From: Telopea speciosissima
Lineage: Eukaryota > Streptophyta > Magnoliopsida > Proteales > Proteaceae
Length of the DNA stretch: 64,000 nt
Assembly (NCBI RefSeq): GCF_018873765.1
Contig: NC_057925.1
Coordinates: forward strand, 10,551,568-10,615,567
Direction of reading: 5' to 3'
The stretch's first letter is position 1; the number at the start of each line of letters is the position of its first letter. The translations under genes and the position numbers were made by a program. Shown here piece after piece: positions 22,555-33,984 of this stretch. The notes under the pieces were generated by a model. That model was not told the origin of the DNA, did not search any database, and saw nothing but the letters and a program-made list of their open reading frames with translations.

Positions 22555-24249
22555 TGTTGGCCAAACAACGGTCCAGGGATCAAACCATGGTTCCCTAGGG
22601 AGACCAAGATATTTATCTTTAGGGTTTTGCACGCCCTGGGTTAGCCCATGGTGTCCCATGGGTGCCCCATTTTAATTTTAGGGTTTTCCATGGGCGGTGC
22701 ATCCCTATTAGGGTTTCTCCTTCCCTATTGCATTCCATAAAATTAATTATCACAATAGGGACGGAGAAACTCGTCTCTAGTCCATCACATGGCAAGAGGG
22801 ATCCATCCCATACTCGAATGCGTAGCGGAAAATAATCGATTCGAGTTTCTTTCGCATCCCATAAATATTAATAATCAATTAACAGAAGGAATTAATAAAG
22901 AACTGCTAACCTGGTGAGCCTCAAGTGTTGCTCCTCCAATAGACAGTGGTTCTTCCTCCAATGAGCGCTCCAAGCAAACAGATCTGAACCTCCAATGGTG
23001 CTACCAAGGTTCTACACGCCAATCCCAGATGCCCTCAAACTCCTCAGCACAGATCTAGGGTTTCACAAACCCTAACTCTCAAACACAGGTGAGAGAAGCA
23101 AGAAGAAGAAGAGAGATCACAAGAGGGAGAGAGAGAAACCAAAAACGTAGGAGAGAGAGTGTTTGCTCCAAAAATGTGGAGAGCTTCTCTTCTGCTTATT
23201 TTTGGTCCCCTATTTTTAATAATAGGGTTTAATTAAATCCTAGATAGATTTAATAGAGCCCTAGTGAGAGTCTGACTCTCTCTCTCTCAATCTGGCAGTT
23301 CTGTTTAAACTCAAAGTGCTACACAGGTGAAGAAGCAGAATCTAATAGGGAAAGTATTAATTAGATTCTTTATTTAATTATTAATGGATAATTACAATTA
23401 GCACCAAATCCACTAATTAAATAAAGAACCAATTAAATTAGCAAATTTCAAATAACTCCCTATATGATAACAATTTATCATATACAACCCCCCCACTAAT
23501 CAACACCATCATTATGGAATCTAGGGCATGTACACATGTACTGCCAAACCCCAATCCATAGTACATGTCCATATAAGAGCGTCTATGCATCCGATCGAGT
23601 CCCGCAAAACTCGATAAAACACTTTATTTGAAATAACTATAAATAATGTATCATTTTATGTAAAATAAATTTTGCAAAACCATTTTCAAAACGGTACTGG
23701 ATCCAGATTCTGATCCGACCATGCACAGATAGTCTCTATCTTGGTGTTCCCCAATCGGGCAGTGGTGACCGTGTTGGATAACTCCTTCACTCACAAAGTG
23801 TTCACGCATTCCCAGAACACCGGCTTTGACTCAGTTGAGTCTCAGTCATTGATGAACCAAAGAATGCGATCACACTTTGCAGTGATGGGTTCCCTCAGTG
23901 CAGGGTGTTGGTGACACATGTCTATCCCTTCCTACATCCGCGCGTAATACATGAGGGAATCGACAAAGTAGATTCTTCACCAATGCACACATCAAACATG
24001 TGAGCACTCGCATTCGTACCCTGACATCACATGTCTAGGCATACCCAATGCGACGACCATATGATAAGGGTGCCCAGCCTAAACCCTAGTCGTGACTACC
24101 ATTTTAAGTATAACTTACGGACACATAATGCTCAAAAAGTTTATATCGCATGTGACAATATTAAACTAAAATGTATAAATGTTCAATACAAAGGTGAACC
24201 GGGTTGAACCGGACCGAACCGGGTTTGATGGACACACACTTGTCCAACA
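22555..24249 (-). repeat. Right (5') copia LTR, 1695 bp
   Basis: Pairs with 15253-16991. Its outer edge lies 21 bp upstream of the TATA box of EF-hand copy 2. Confidence 0.93.
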
Positions 24250-24270
24250 TCTCCATCCTATCAAAGTCTC

Positions 24271-24277
24271 TATATAA
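24271..24277 (+). promoter_or_regulatory. TATA box of EF-hand copy 2
   Basis: TATATAA in a TCTCTATATAATGCTC context, about 98 bp before the ancestral ATG at 24375. Everything further upstream is now copia LTR. Confidence 0.75.
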
Positions 24278-24374
24278 TGCTCTTTGCATGGTCTTTCGTT
24301 TCCATCACAGCAAAGATCGAGCAAGAGGCAACAAGAAGCAACAAACACTACTCTCGACGTTCCTAGCTACTCTA

Positions 24375-24888
24375 ATGGCAACTACTGTTGTTTCCAAGGC
24401 AACATTATCCAAATGCTTCTCCAACAAGAGCTTCGTGCTGTGTCCATCGCCTTCAGCATTCCAAAAAACAATCAAGAAATGATGAACTCCAACAAATATT
24501 TCGTCACTTGGATGCTAATGGTAATGGGAAAATCGAAGGATCTGAAGTCAGATCCTACCTTGCCTCCAAAAGGGAGTTCATGTCACCTGAGGAGGCTCAA
24601 GGTGTGACCAACGAACTCGATGCAGCAGGCGGCGACAGTTTGATGCTCAGCTTTGATGATTTTGCAATGTTGATGGAACATGAAAGTGGGGATGATGATC
24701 TGAACAGAGGCTTTCAGATGTTCGCTAGGAAGAGGTCTGGGTCCATTACATCAGAGGATTTGCAGAGGATATTCAGTCGCCTTGGAAACAAAATGTCAAA
24801 TGAAGAGTGCAAGAAGATCATACAGGCATTCGACTGCAACGACGATGGTGTGATTGATTTCCCTGAGTTCCAGCAGATGATGGCTTAA
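24375..24888 (+). pseudogene. EF-hand calcium-binding protein, copy 2, frameshifted
   Basis: Aligned with CML-3, the ancestral ATG is at 24375. A 2-nt deletion between 24439 and 24440 (GTGCTGTGTCC against GTGCTAAGTGTCC in copy 1) shifts the frame, so translation from that ATG yields only 35 residues, ending at 24482. The rest of the EF-hand frame (to 24888) stays open but has no ATG before the methionine of REFMSPEE, which lies after EF-hand 1. Loop 1 (DANGNGKIEGSE) is still canonical. Loop 4 (DCNDDGVIDFPE) has Asp instead of Gly at the fourth position. With the copia element 21 bp from the TATA box, this copy is probably non-functional. A shortened protein from an internal ATG cannot be excluded. 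Confidence 0.85.
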
Positions 24889-25691
24889 TCCGGTATCAAT
24901 GTTTGCACCTGTTCTATGTGTGTGGCAAAAAATAAGTGTACGAAAATAAAAATAATGTCCTTTCCCCTGTTTTATTTAGAAAGCTGCAATGCAAGTGGGG
25001 TTAGGCACTAGGACTGTAAGACCGGTGTGTACCACATTATTAATAATAATGAACAGGTTTGCTAAGTACTGAGTATGAAATTCAAGCGTGATAATGTCTT
25101 ATTATTATTATTGTTATTATTTTATCGGTAAATCAAATTTATTGAGTTGGAAAAAGAAAAAAAATTACAACCAAAGGACAGCAGCCCTAGAGCATCTCAA
25201 GGACATTCTAGAGAGAAGAAGGGCACCTCCACTACTAAGAACACATGCTCCAAACAGCACCCAACTTGATAATTTCTTGTTATCCCTACAGACCTAGGTT
25301 GTATTTGGTATGCATTTTTTTAATGCAATCTAAGTTGATTTTGCATTTTGGGATGATAAAAACAACTATTTTTGTCATACGAGAAAGTGAAATCAACCTA
25401 GAACGCATCCAAGAAAGCATAGCAAATGCTGCCCTAGACTTGCTCTGGCGGTTTGTCACTTACTGCTTAAAAGCATGCCCGAGGCTTGGCCAGCAGATCA
25501 AGAACTCCTCACTGCATTGGTGTTTGGTATGCATCTTTTACCTTTTTATCTTCACCCCGTGTACTCTCCCCTACGTCGGGTTACCTCGCAGCACGCCCCA
25601 CCTGAACCACCAAAAAAAAAATCTTCTTATCCCTACAGATTGCTATTTGCTATTGCAATATAGAGTGAATGACCAATTAACCACTAATAAG
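24889..25691. other. 3' flank of EF-hand copy 2
   Basis: 24889-25300 matches the 3' flanks of copies 1 and 3. 25300-25500 carries a short MITE-like insertion beginning GTATTTGGTATGCATTTTTT. 25500-25670 matches 8520-8730 in reverse. No gene is supported. Confidence 0.55.
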
Positions 25692-26020
25692 TATCTCATG
25701 TAGTCTAAAAAATCAGAATCAAATTCATGTTCGACTGGTAGGAAGTAAGCCCCTGAAGTCAGGACGATAGTCATGAACGTTCTCTCAGGCTCTTGGTGGA
25801 GCATCAATGGAGTGCTGCTATTTGTGGTGAAACTAACTCCTGAAGGATAGTTAAGCTATAGTATGCCTTCTACGGAGTTGGATAGGCCTTCCTTTTTTTA
25901 GGTAAAGATCAGCTTATATATTAATGAAAGAGGAAAATACAAACAAGAAAACCAACTACAGCAGCTGCAGATTAGCAGAAAGCCAACCCACGAAAGGGAA
26001 AGAAAGGGGGGGGAAGGTTA

Positions 26021-29000
26021 TCAAAACCGAAAATAGGATCTGCCCAAGGCTTCCCAAGTAATGGAGCTGGAGATAAAGGAGGGAGCTTCATTCCAAAACT
26101 CAGAAAATCCAGATCTTGCTGCTCTACTAGCTAACGCATCGGCTACCGCATTACCTTCCCTATAACAGTGAGTGATTCGCCATTGGATATTGGAAAGGTA
26201 ATTTTCAGGTATCCACCATAACTGAAGGAACTCCCAGGGGAATTTAGCAGATAATACACTTGAGACGACCACAGCCGAATCGCATTCCACCCAAAGACGC
26301 TGCACTCCTAGGATCTTGGCCTCTTTTATTCCAAGGAAGAAGGCATCCATTTCTGCTTGAAAATTGGTTCTAATTCCTTGGAAACATGAAAAGCACCTCC
26401 TTGTGGCTCCAAGATGATTCCTTAGAATACCTCCTGTGCCGGAGCTACCTGGGTTCCCTATAGAAGAGCCGTCTATATTAAGTTTCCACCACCCAAGTGG
26501 AGGTGGTTTCCAGATGACTTCCAAGATATGATTCTGCTTTGGGGCTGCTGTAAAAACCTTGAAAAATCTTGCAATTAACAAATCTTCAACAGATTTCACT
26601 TGAACCTTTTTGATTTTAGAGCAATCGGAGACAGCAGTGATACATCGTTGGAGGATTTGCTGCATAGAACCTTGAAGATTATCAAATCTTCTTCTGTTTC
26701 TCTCATACCAGATCTGTTGGCACGTTATGATGGGGAGAACTTTCCAAATATCTGCTGCTGGGCTCACTCTTGCCTTCCTTTTCCACTACGAGAACAGTAG
26801 TTCCAAAGAAGGAAATCCAGCCCAGTGTTCATTGAAAGGCTTTAAAACCTCATTCCAGACATGGCAGGCGAAACTGCAGCTTAGGAAAAGGTGGTTAAAG
26901 GATTCCTCCTCAGCTTTAACGAGATCACATCTGGAGGCACTAGGGACTGAACGACGTCGCACATTATCATCAGTGGGGAGAGAATTATGTGCCAATCTCC
27001 ATCCAAAAAGAGAGCTGCGAGGGTGAAGTGACTGATTCCAAACTGCCCAATACCAAGACGGTGAAGCAGCCTTTCGCCTCAAAGCTTCCCAGGCTGAGCT
27101 CACCGTGAAGCACCCTGATTAGTGAGACCCCAAAATCGAGCATCTTCTCTACTTGAAAGAGCTAAATCCAAGCCCTGAACATTATTGAAAATATCTTGTA
27201 GAGTCTGGCTTTCTACCTGTGGAAAAATCCAATTCCCATCTTCATAAAAATCTGAAACGGTGGCCATGAGGTTAGTGGGAATAGATGCTGGAAGGAGCTG
27301 CTCCTGGATGCTTTGATTATTCACCCAAACATCATACCAAAACCGAGTTGACTCACCATTCCCTACCACCCACCTTTCTGATTTTTGAATGAATCCCCAA
27401 TCCTTTTTTAGACCTTTAAAAATAGTAGATCCCACATGTTTTTTCAAGGCGCCATTTTTATCAACTAGGCGACCTCGCAAAAAGGCTGAGAGAGCAGACT
27501 TCCCAGTTCGAATAGACCAAGCAAATTTAGCTAAAACAGCAAGATTTACCTCCCTCATCATCCGGATGCCTAGACATCCTTCATCTTTGGGCTTGCAAAG
27601 AGAGTCCCATCGAACCGCGATGGCTTTAGCAGTCTCAGATTCTCCAGACCAGATAAAATTGCGAATCCATCTCTCCATTTTGGAAATAGCGGAGGAGGGC
27701 CAATAATAAACAGAGAAGTTGTGGATAGGGATGCTACTCATTACAGATCTCACCAATTCAACACGTCCTGCCATAGAGAGAAGACGACCTTTCCAAGCCG
27801 GGAATTTTTTCTTAAAGTGATCAAGAAGAGGGAGGATCGTGTCTTTAGTAATTCGGCCTTTGACCAGCTCCACACCAAGGTATCTTGTAGAGAAGTTGCA
27901 AGTGGGGATTTGCAGCACTGTCGACAGACGCTCCTTGCGGGTAGCAGTGATACAACCCATGAACACCTTGCTTTTAGCCAAATTGATTTTCTAACTTAAG
28001 GCATTTCCATAGTCCTCCAAGAATTTTTAGTTCTCTTCACACCTCTCAGGTCTGCCCCCATTAAGACAAAAAGGTCATCAGCATATAAGAGGTGCGTGGG
28101 GGGGAGGTACTTGACGGTTTCCTGGGAGGGCAGTAATCATCCCTAACCGGCCAAGATTTCGAATGCCTCTGCATAGAACTTCCTCGGCAATAATAAAGAG
28201 AAGAGGAGATAACGGATCACCCTGTCGAAGCCCTCTTTCAACATTAAAGAACCCCATCGGGCCTCCATTTATAAGGACTGAGATTTTAGTTGATAGCATG
28301 ATTTGCTGCACCAGAGAGATCCACAAGCCTGAGAAGCCGAAAGCTTTGAGGACATCAAAGAGAAAATCCCACTCTAAGGTGTCGAAGGCCTTTTGAATGT
28401 CCAACTTAAGAGCTATTCCCCCTCCTCAACATTTAGTGAACATGAGACTAGAGAGTTTTGATGCCACACCAATAATTTCAAAAATCACCTTTCCTTGCTG
28501 AAAAGCACCTTGCTCCGGAGAAATTAACTTATGAAGAATATTGGAGAGCCTGGTTGCCAAGATTTTTGGAATCAGCTTGAAGAAAAAATTCCCAAGACAA
28601 ATAGGGCAAAATTGCCCCACTTTGTTCGCATGCTTCACTTTGGGAATTAGGGTTATAAAATTGCAATTTATACCCTTACTGACAACACCTTCTCTAAAAA
28701 AATTTTGAACTCCACGGCATATGTCAGGGCCCACTAAATCCCAACAAACCCTGTAAAAGGTACCTGGAAAACCATCTAGGCCAGGGGCACTGGAAGGATC
28801 CAAGTCAAAGACTGCCGACTTGATCTCCTCTGGCGAAGGAACTCGAACAAGAGCTTCGTTCTCATCTTCAGTGATCAACGTGGGGATGACCGGCAGCAGG
28901 TCTTCATTTCTGTGGGACACTCCTTTCTTGAAAAAATTTTCATAGTGTTTAACTATACAATCTCCAATTTCCTCAGCCTTGGAAAGGGTGGAGCCATCTT

Positions 29001-30150
29001 CCATCTTCAGTTCTCTGATGGCATTCCTAGCTCTGTGAATTTTAGTGGATAAATGGAAATACTTTGTACACTTGTCACCACATATTATTCGCTTGCCTCT
29101 AGATTTCTCTTTCCACAATTTTTCCTGAAGCAGAACAACCTTGTCCAGCTCGCTCCTAGCATGTGCTTCTTTACTGATATAATCACTAGATAAGCCTTCT
29201 TCCTCTATCAAAGAGAAAATTTCCTGAAGGCTTTCTTTGGCTCTCAAAACTTCATGATCTACATGAGGGAAGACCTGCCTAGCCCATTCTCTGAGAGGGG
29301 CTTTTAATCTCTTCAATTTTGTTGCGACTACATACGAGGGAGTCCCTCTTACTGCTTCAGTCCAAGAACGCTGGACGACGGCCCTAAACTCCTCATGTTC
29401 GGTCCAGAAACGCTGAAACCGAAAGGGGACGTTAGGGGGGCGCTGAATCATATCGTCAGAAATGATAATAGGAGCATGGTCCGAATAACCTCTAACAAGA
29501 ACTCGCTGACTGCCATTGGCATACTGTTGCCACCATGGATCGTAACAAAAACTCCGATCTAGGACGGCTCTAACGTTCCCCACCTGTCTATTATTGGACC
29601 AGGTGAATTTATTCCCCGATGAGGGAATTAAAGAGAGGGTTGTCTTGTCCACCATAGCTGCAAATTCATCCGCTAAGCTCAAATTAAAACGGCCAGGCCC
29701 AATCTTGTCAGAGGCCAATAAGTAAGAGTTAAAATCCCCCAGAACGAGCCAAGGGCAAGTTAGACCTGCAATAGCGGCTAGGTCACACCAAAGGTTACGG
29801 CGGATGGCTCTAAAACAACTTGCGTGAACAGTAGAGATTACACTCCTTATACCACCCAACTCAACCTAGATAGTGATGTGTTGATCCGAGTGAAAAATTA
29901 CTGTAGGTCGAATAAGACCAGCCTTCCAAAAGAACCAGATGTTGGGAACACCAGAAGCACGACTGTTGGAGATTACATCTACTTCCATACCCAAACCAGA
30001 AAAGAAAACAAGAGTGCATTTATCTGCTTCAATTTTTGGTTCAGCCAAAAATAAAAAATTAGGCTTATTCTCCTGAATTAATCTCCTCAGGTGCACCTAT
30101 GCCCTATGATTACCCACTCCTCAGATATTCTAGTAAAAGCCTAAGATAGG
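26021..30150 (-). pseudogene. LINE ORF2: endonuclease, reverse transcriptase, zf-RVT, RNase H (interrupted)
   Basis: In order on minus: an AP-endonuclease start with WN.RGV decayed to two stops near 30130; FLFLAEPKI (catalytic Glu); LVLGDFNS and YSDHAPIII (29859-28426); RT with SSAPGLDGFPGTFYR, NFITLIPKV, LDIQKAFDTLEWDF, GLRQGDPLSPLLFI (28404-28078) and the YADD box near 28075-28090; the RT C-terminal region (27981-27100); zf-RVT (27103-26786); and RNase H (26767-26021) with LNIDGSSIGNPG, QAEMDAF, VECDSAVV and CYREGNAVADALA. Stops lie at about 29866, 28425 and 26784. Compensating shifts lie at about 28050-28100, with another shift near 27115. It would supply nicking, target-primed reverse transcription and RNA removal. 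Confidence 0.92.
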
Positions 30151-31698
30151 GGAAGTGGATCGAGCATGGCCTCCATCTGAAGAGCCCTCAATATGGGAGT
30201 CGTGAATTGCGTCTGCCACCATAGCAACCTCTTTCATACCTTGTCGACGACGTCGCGTGCCCGAGAAGATATTTTCCTGACTAATATGCTTCTCTCTTAC
30301 GCGTCTGTGTGTCACTCTTTTGAAGTTGCCACCTTCTTCACCTTGTTCATGCTCAGCCGAGACGTGAGTAACGGCTGCAGTTCGACCATGCTCATCATAG
30401 GAGATCAGTGCAGGTGAGCTATTGGCATCCACACTGCCACCACGTGGCCGCTCCAAGCTTTGTTCTAGCTGTGCAACCTCCACTGGCGATGACACCATGT
30501 TTCGGTTGGAGAGCGAGTCACTCACTCTTGAGAGATTGACTAAAGGAGAGAATTGCACTTGACGAGAGGACAAATCCACATTATTCGCATATCTCTCGGG
30601 ATCAACCTGCTCCAAATTTTCAAAATTCAAAATCCTTGGACTTTCCAAATTTTCAACATTCCTAATTGAAGCCTGGTTATGCGCGTCTTCCATAATTACC
30701 TTCTCACCGTGATTCCTATCATCTGCCGAGAAATCACCGCCTGTAGCAGCTTTGTCCATCGATGTCGTATACCGATGACGTTGTGGTCGATTCTGTCTAC
30801 GTGGATGTCCCTGCTCCTCAACATAGTTTGCACCAGGAACTCCACCATCCTCCGCTACCTGTTTTCTTGAAGGGCATGAGTCCACTCGATGACCAAAATG
30901 GCAGCATTCGGTGCATCTAGCCGGAGGGTCTTCGTAGACAATACTCTACTTGAAAACAAACATTTCAGAAGTGCCATCTTGCTCTCTTTCTACGTAAACT
31001 TCTTCCACTCTGGGGATGGATTCATTCACGTCCACGTAGACTCACGCAAAATGGCCATAGTGAGAGTCTTGAGTCCGCTTGTCAATGGCAATGGGTCTTC
31101 CTACTGCTTTTGCAATGGATAACAACACCTCCTCATGCCAATATTCCTGAGGCAGACCAGAAAGCCAGGTCCATGTTAAGCGGTGCGTGATTGTTTGTTC
31201 TTGGGTAGTGAAATCTCTGCACCAAGGCTGAAAGCATAAGGCTTGTCCATCCACCCTGAAGGGACTCCTTCTCCAGACCGAAGCCAAGTCGTGCTCATTT
31301 TTTAAAGTAAAAATGACAAAACCTTTTCCAATGGAGCAAAGATAAACTTCCGCACGTAAGCCCCAGAGTTTCGAAGCTTCGTGTACCTTGTCCATTATCG
31401 TATATCTGAAATTCAATCTCCCAAGGAGAGAGAACTTGAGTTTATCTAGTTGAGACATGTACGCAGCTTGTGGGATTTTTATACGAGTAAGGTTGTCGTC
31501 TCTCACCGGAGATGGAAGCTTGTCAACCTCCGGAAGACCCTGTCTAGCCGCAGAAGGATACAGCTTAGGGGGAGGGGCGGCAGCGGCAGGTTTTACAGAA
31601 GGAAAACCTAGGAAAGCACCCAGGTCGATCAGCAGTCCTCCTTCATCCGAGTCTTGTGCATGACCCAGGAAATCACCTTGCGGCAGTGTTTCAGACAT
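30130..31698 (-). pseudogene. LINE ORF1: DUF4283 and CCHC protein, two premature stops
   Basis: Starts MSETLPQGDFLG at 31698. The DUF4283 domain includes LLGRLNFRYTIMDKV, IGKGFVIFTLKNEHDLASVWRRSPF and TWTWLSGLPQEYWHEEVLLSIAKAVGRPI. A TGA at 31042-31044 and a TAG near 30950 lie in the same frame. The zinc knuckle CTECCHFGHRVDSC (C-x2-C-x4-H-x4-C) follows at about 30870-30915, then a Ser/Arg-rich tail to 30130. Both stops can be explained by single C-to-T changes (CGA to TGA, CAG to TAG). Confidence 0.88.
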
Positions 31699-31750
31699 TC
31701 TTCTCCTCACCTTAATTGCACAAAGAGTAAAACAAGGATAGGCCTTCCTT

Positions 31751-33553
31751 GAGTTCTTCTCCTTTTGGTTCACCCCCTCCTCCAGTGAATGCTACCTGGA
31801 GCTCCTTGTTCGAAACTCCGACTGATGGGAATGAGGGGCATTCTCTGCACTTTGTTCCTCCAGATCGTGATGGGGAGATTAAAATTGCTAAACTGAACTC
31901 TTCAGAGTTGGAAGATGAAGTCCATAAATGGCGATGCACTCTTGTGGGTCATTTCATTGGGAAAAGACCTCCGTTTCATTTGGTAAAAGATACGCTTAAG
32001 AGACTTTGGTAGACCAAAGGAGCTATAGGTTTTTTTGTTCTTGAAAATGGTACATTCATTTTCAAATTCTTCGATGATTTAGACATGGCCAAGGTGCTGG
32101 AACCAGGTCTTTGGTTTGTGGCTAGGAAACCTATTATCCTTCGGCAATGGGAGAAAAATCTTCAGTTGAAGCATATCGATATATCATCTCTCCCCATTTG
32201 GGTATCTCTACCAGGTCTTCCCTTTCATTTATGGGGTGAAACTGGGTTGAGCACCATAGGCTCAGTGATTGGGAGGCCTTTGTACTCAAATAGGAGAACT
32301 AAACTTCAAGATCGCCTAGCCTTTGCCCATCTGAGTATTGAAATTTATGCTGGAGATAATCTTAGTTGAAGACGACTCAGGTTTTTCTTTCTCGTAAGAG
32401 GTTCGTTATGAATGGAAACCTCCTGTTTGCAATCTGTGCAAGGTTTTCGGGCACACTACAGTCTCTTGCACCAAGGCTGCTCCCCAATCTTCTGACCAAG
32501 TTCGTTGGCAAGCTATTGAACAGAGAAATGGTTTAAGCTCGAGGTCTGGTTCTGAGGTGCCTGAAGAAACCATGCCGACGGGATCCTTCCTTCGCCGGTG
32601 TAGGTACGAGTGCAAGCATCAAACCTGGGGAGCGCCCCTTCCTCGTTGCCCAAGGTCCCTAAGCCCTCTGCGTTGGGCACTTTTCTTGAGGTTTCCCACT
32701 TCGGTGTTACCTCTCCTGCTGCCGATCCTGCAGGTCTACAACCCCCTCATTCCTGGCCTCTGCCTTTTGTTGCTCCTAGGTCTAAACACGCTCCTTCTGT
32801 TACTCTCAGCCTGGCCTCCAATAGAAACCGGTTTGATACCCTCAACTTTGAATTTGAGTTGAATGAAATGGAAGCTCCCAACGGTCATATTATTTCAACT
32901 ATGTTGGACCCTACTCCCACTGTTATGCCTGGGCCTAAGGATGTGTTTCAAGTGAATGAATTGAAAGTAATTGAAGCTCACAAAGGTCATATTATTTCAA
33001 CTATGTTGGACCCCACTCCTACTGGTGGGCCTGGGCCTAAGGATGTGTTTCAAGTGAAAGATCCTGAGAGGATTGAAATGTTTGTTGACTTAAGGGTGGA
33101 TCCCATTGTGGAGGAAGGCCCTCTAATTGAAGAAGGTGGCATTGTGGGTGTCATTGATCAGATTTCTTCAAAAGGAAAGAAAAGAAAGGGTCAGAAAGAG
33201 AAAAAAAACAAGGTCTAGGTGGCAATTCGTTGGTTGTTGGAATCACTGCATCTACTTCCCTTGTGGTCCCTATGGATGAAGGTCTCTCTAATACGTATTC
33301 TATGGGGAATCAATCCGAGTCGGTGCAGGATGTTCCAATTGATAATCCGAATGAGGAAGTGGTGACCACTCCCCCTAATGCGCATGATAGGGCTTTTGAC
33401 GTCAGTGGTAGGGGAGCATTTGAACCTAATGGCGCCTTTTTGGATCGGGAGAGTCTTCCCTTAGCTTTTAAGAATCATAGCAAGAGTTGGGTGATTCCTC
33501 CCATTCCCCCATATAATCCTAATGGGAAGAAGGTCAATTTTACATATAGGTGA
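31751..33553 (+). pseudogene. ORF1 of ORF1-only LINE copy 2 (several frame breaks)
   Basis: DUF4283 part: SLHFVPPDRDGEIKIAKLN, WRCTLVGHFIGKRPPFHLVKD, a TAG at 32010-32012, then GLWFVARKPIILRQWE and LPIWVSLPGLPFHLWGE. A frameshift near 32366 follows, then the knuckle CNLCKVFGHTTVSC (about 32428-32470). The C-terminal region has two tandem 34-residue repeats (period 102 bp, about 32860-33060) sharing GHIISTMLDPTPT and GPKDVFQV, a basic GKKRKG patch, and the family signature SWVIPPIPPYNPNGKK. It is homologous to 9754-11733, not to the ORF1 of the full-length LINE. Confidence 0.82.
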
Positions 33554-33765
33554 TTGGTTGTTTGGGCTTGATTATGTCCTTTGTTCCTGTTTGGAAGGTC
33601 TCTCTTCAGCTTAACTAAGTTGTAGGTTAGTCCATTGTTTTGTTGTGGAGCTTTCTCCTAGTTTTCTTTTTGTTCTTTCCCCCCTTTTCTTTGGAGGGGG
33701 AGTTGTTTCTTTCTGCTTCGTTAATATATTTTTAATTCATCAAAAAAAAAAATTATTTCATGTAG

Positions 33766-33984
33766 GGAGCAAGTCTCATTCCATCTATCATTCTTTATTT
33801 TATACATACATACATGTATACATAAATGCATTCATATAGGAAGAAAGTTTCCTTTTCAGGAGTGTGGCCTCCATGTTTGTGCCATTGTGTGTCTCTCTCC
33901 TCCTCACCATAAAATGACCTCCCTACACTGCATCAATTGAACAATAAATATAAAAGAATGAGAGAAATTGCCAACAACAGCCAT
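33766..33984. other. Host flank between the two LINEs, unit A
   Basis: Contains (CATA)n-like sequence at 33800-33835 and a truncated relative of the palindromic Mutator MITE seen at 58964 (GGAGTGTGGCC at about 33860). Repeated at 36204-36415. Confidence 0.5.

Larger units (their letters stand above)
15253..24249 (-). mobile_element. Complete Ty1/copia LTR retrotransposon (dead), inserted in an EF-hand promoter
   Basis: The LTRs at 15253-16991 and 22555-24249 both run TGTTGG to CCAACA. A perfect 5-bp target-site duplication TCTCC lies at 15248-15252 and 24250-24254. An exact initiator tRNA-Met primer-binding site is at 22539-22551, and a purine tract (AAGTGGGAGA on minus) is at about 16993-17003. 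Domain order on the minus strand is gag, zinc knuckle, protease, integrase, RT, RNase H, i.e. integrase before RT, which defines copia. Frameshifts and stops break every domain. The pre-insertion site is visible at 40375-40395 in CML-3. Confidence 0.95.
25895..31735 (-). mobile_element. Full-length L1-type LINE, 5.84 kb, nested
   Basis: A perfect 15-bp target-site duplication GGATAGGCCTTCCTT (25880-25894 and 31736-31750). Read on minus it has a short 5' UTR, ORF1 (31698 to 30130), ORF2 (about 30150 to 26021) and a 3' UTR ending in poly(A) at 25895. This is the only LINE in the window with both ends and all domains. It is inactive: several single-base stops (mostly consistent with C-to-T changes) and a few frameshifts, but the frames are otherwise long, so the insertion is fairly young. 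Confidence 0.93.
25704..33753 (+). mobile_element. ORF1-only LINE, copy 2, split by a full-length LINE
   Basis: The parts at 25704-25894 and 31751-33753 together make about 2.19 kb, similar to copy 1 (2.33 kb). The target-site duplication is TATCTCATGTAG (25692-25703) and TATTTCATGTAG (33754-33765), one mismatch. A poly(A) tail ends at 33753 after TTAATATATTTTTAATTCATC. The coding part is ORF1 only. The LINE at 25895-31735 later landed in its 5' region. Confidence 0.8.

Noticed and set aside
24388..24888. EF-hand copy 2 read as a complete 166-residue gene
   Set aside because: The first codon is TTG. Alignment shows the real ATG at 24375 is out of frame because of a 2-nt deletion.
26600..27999. 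Several plus-strand frames of 60-105 residues
   Set aside because: Shadows of LINE ORF2 on the minus strand.
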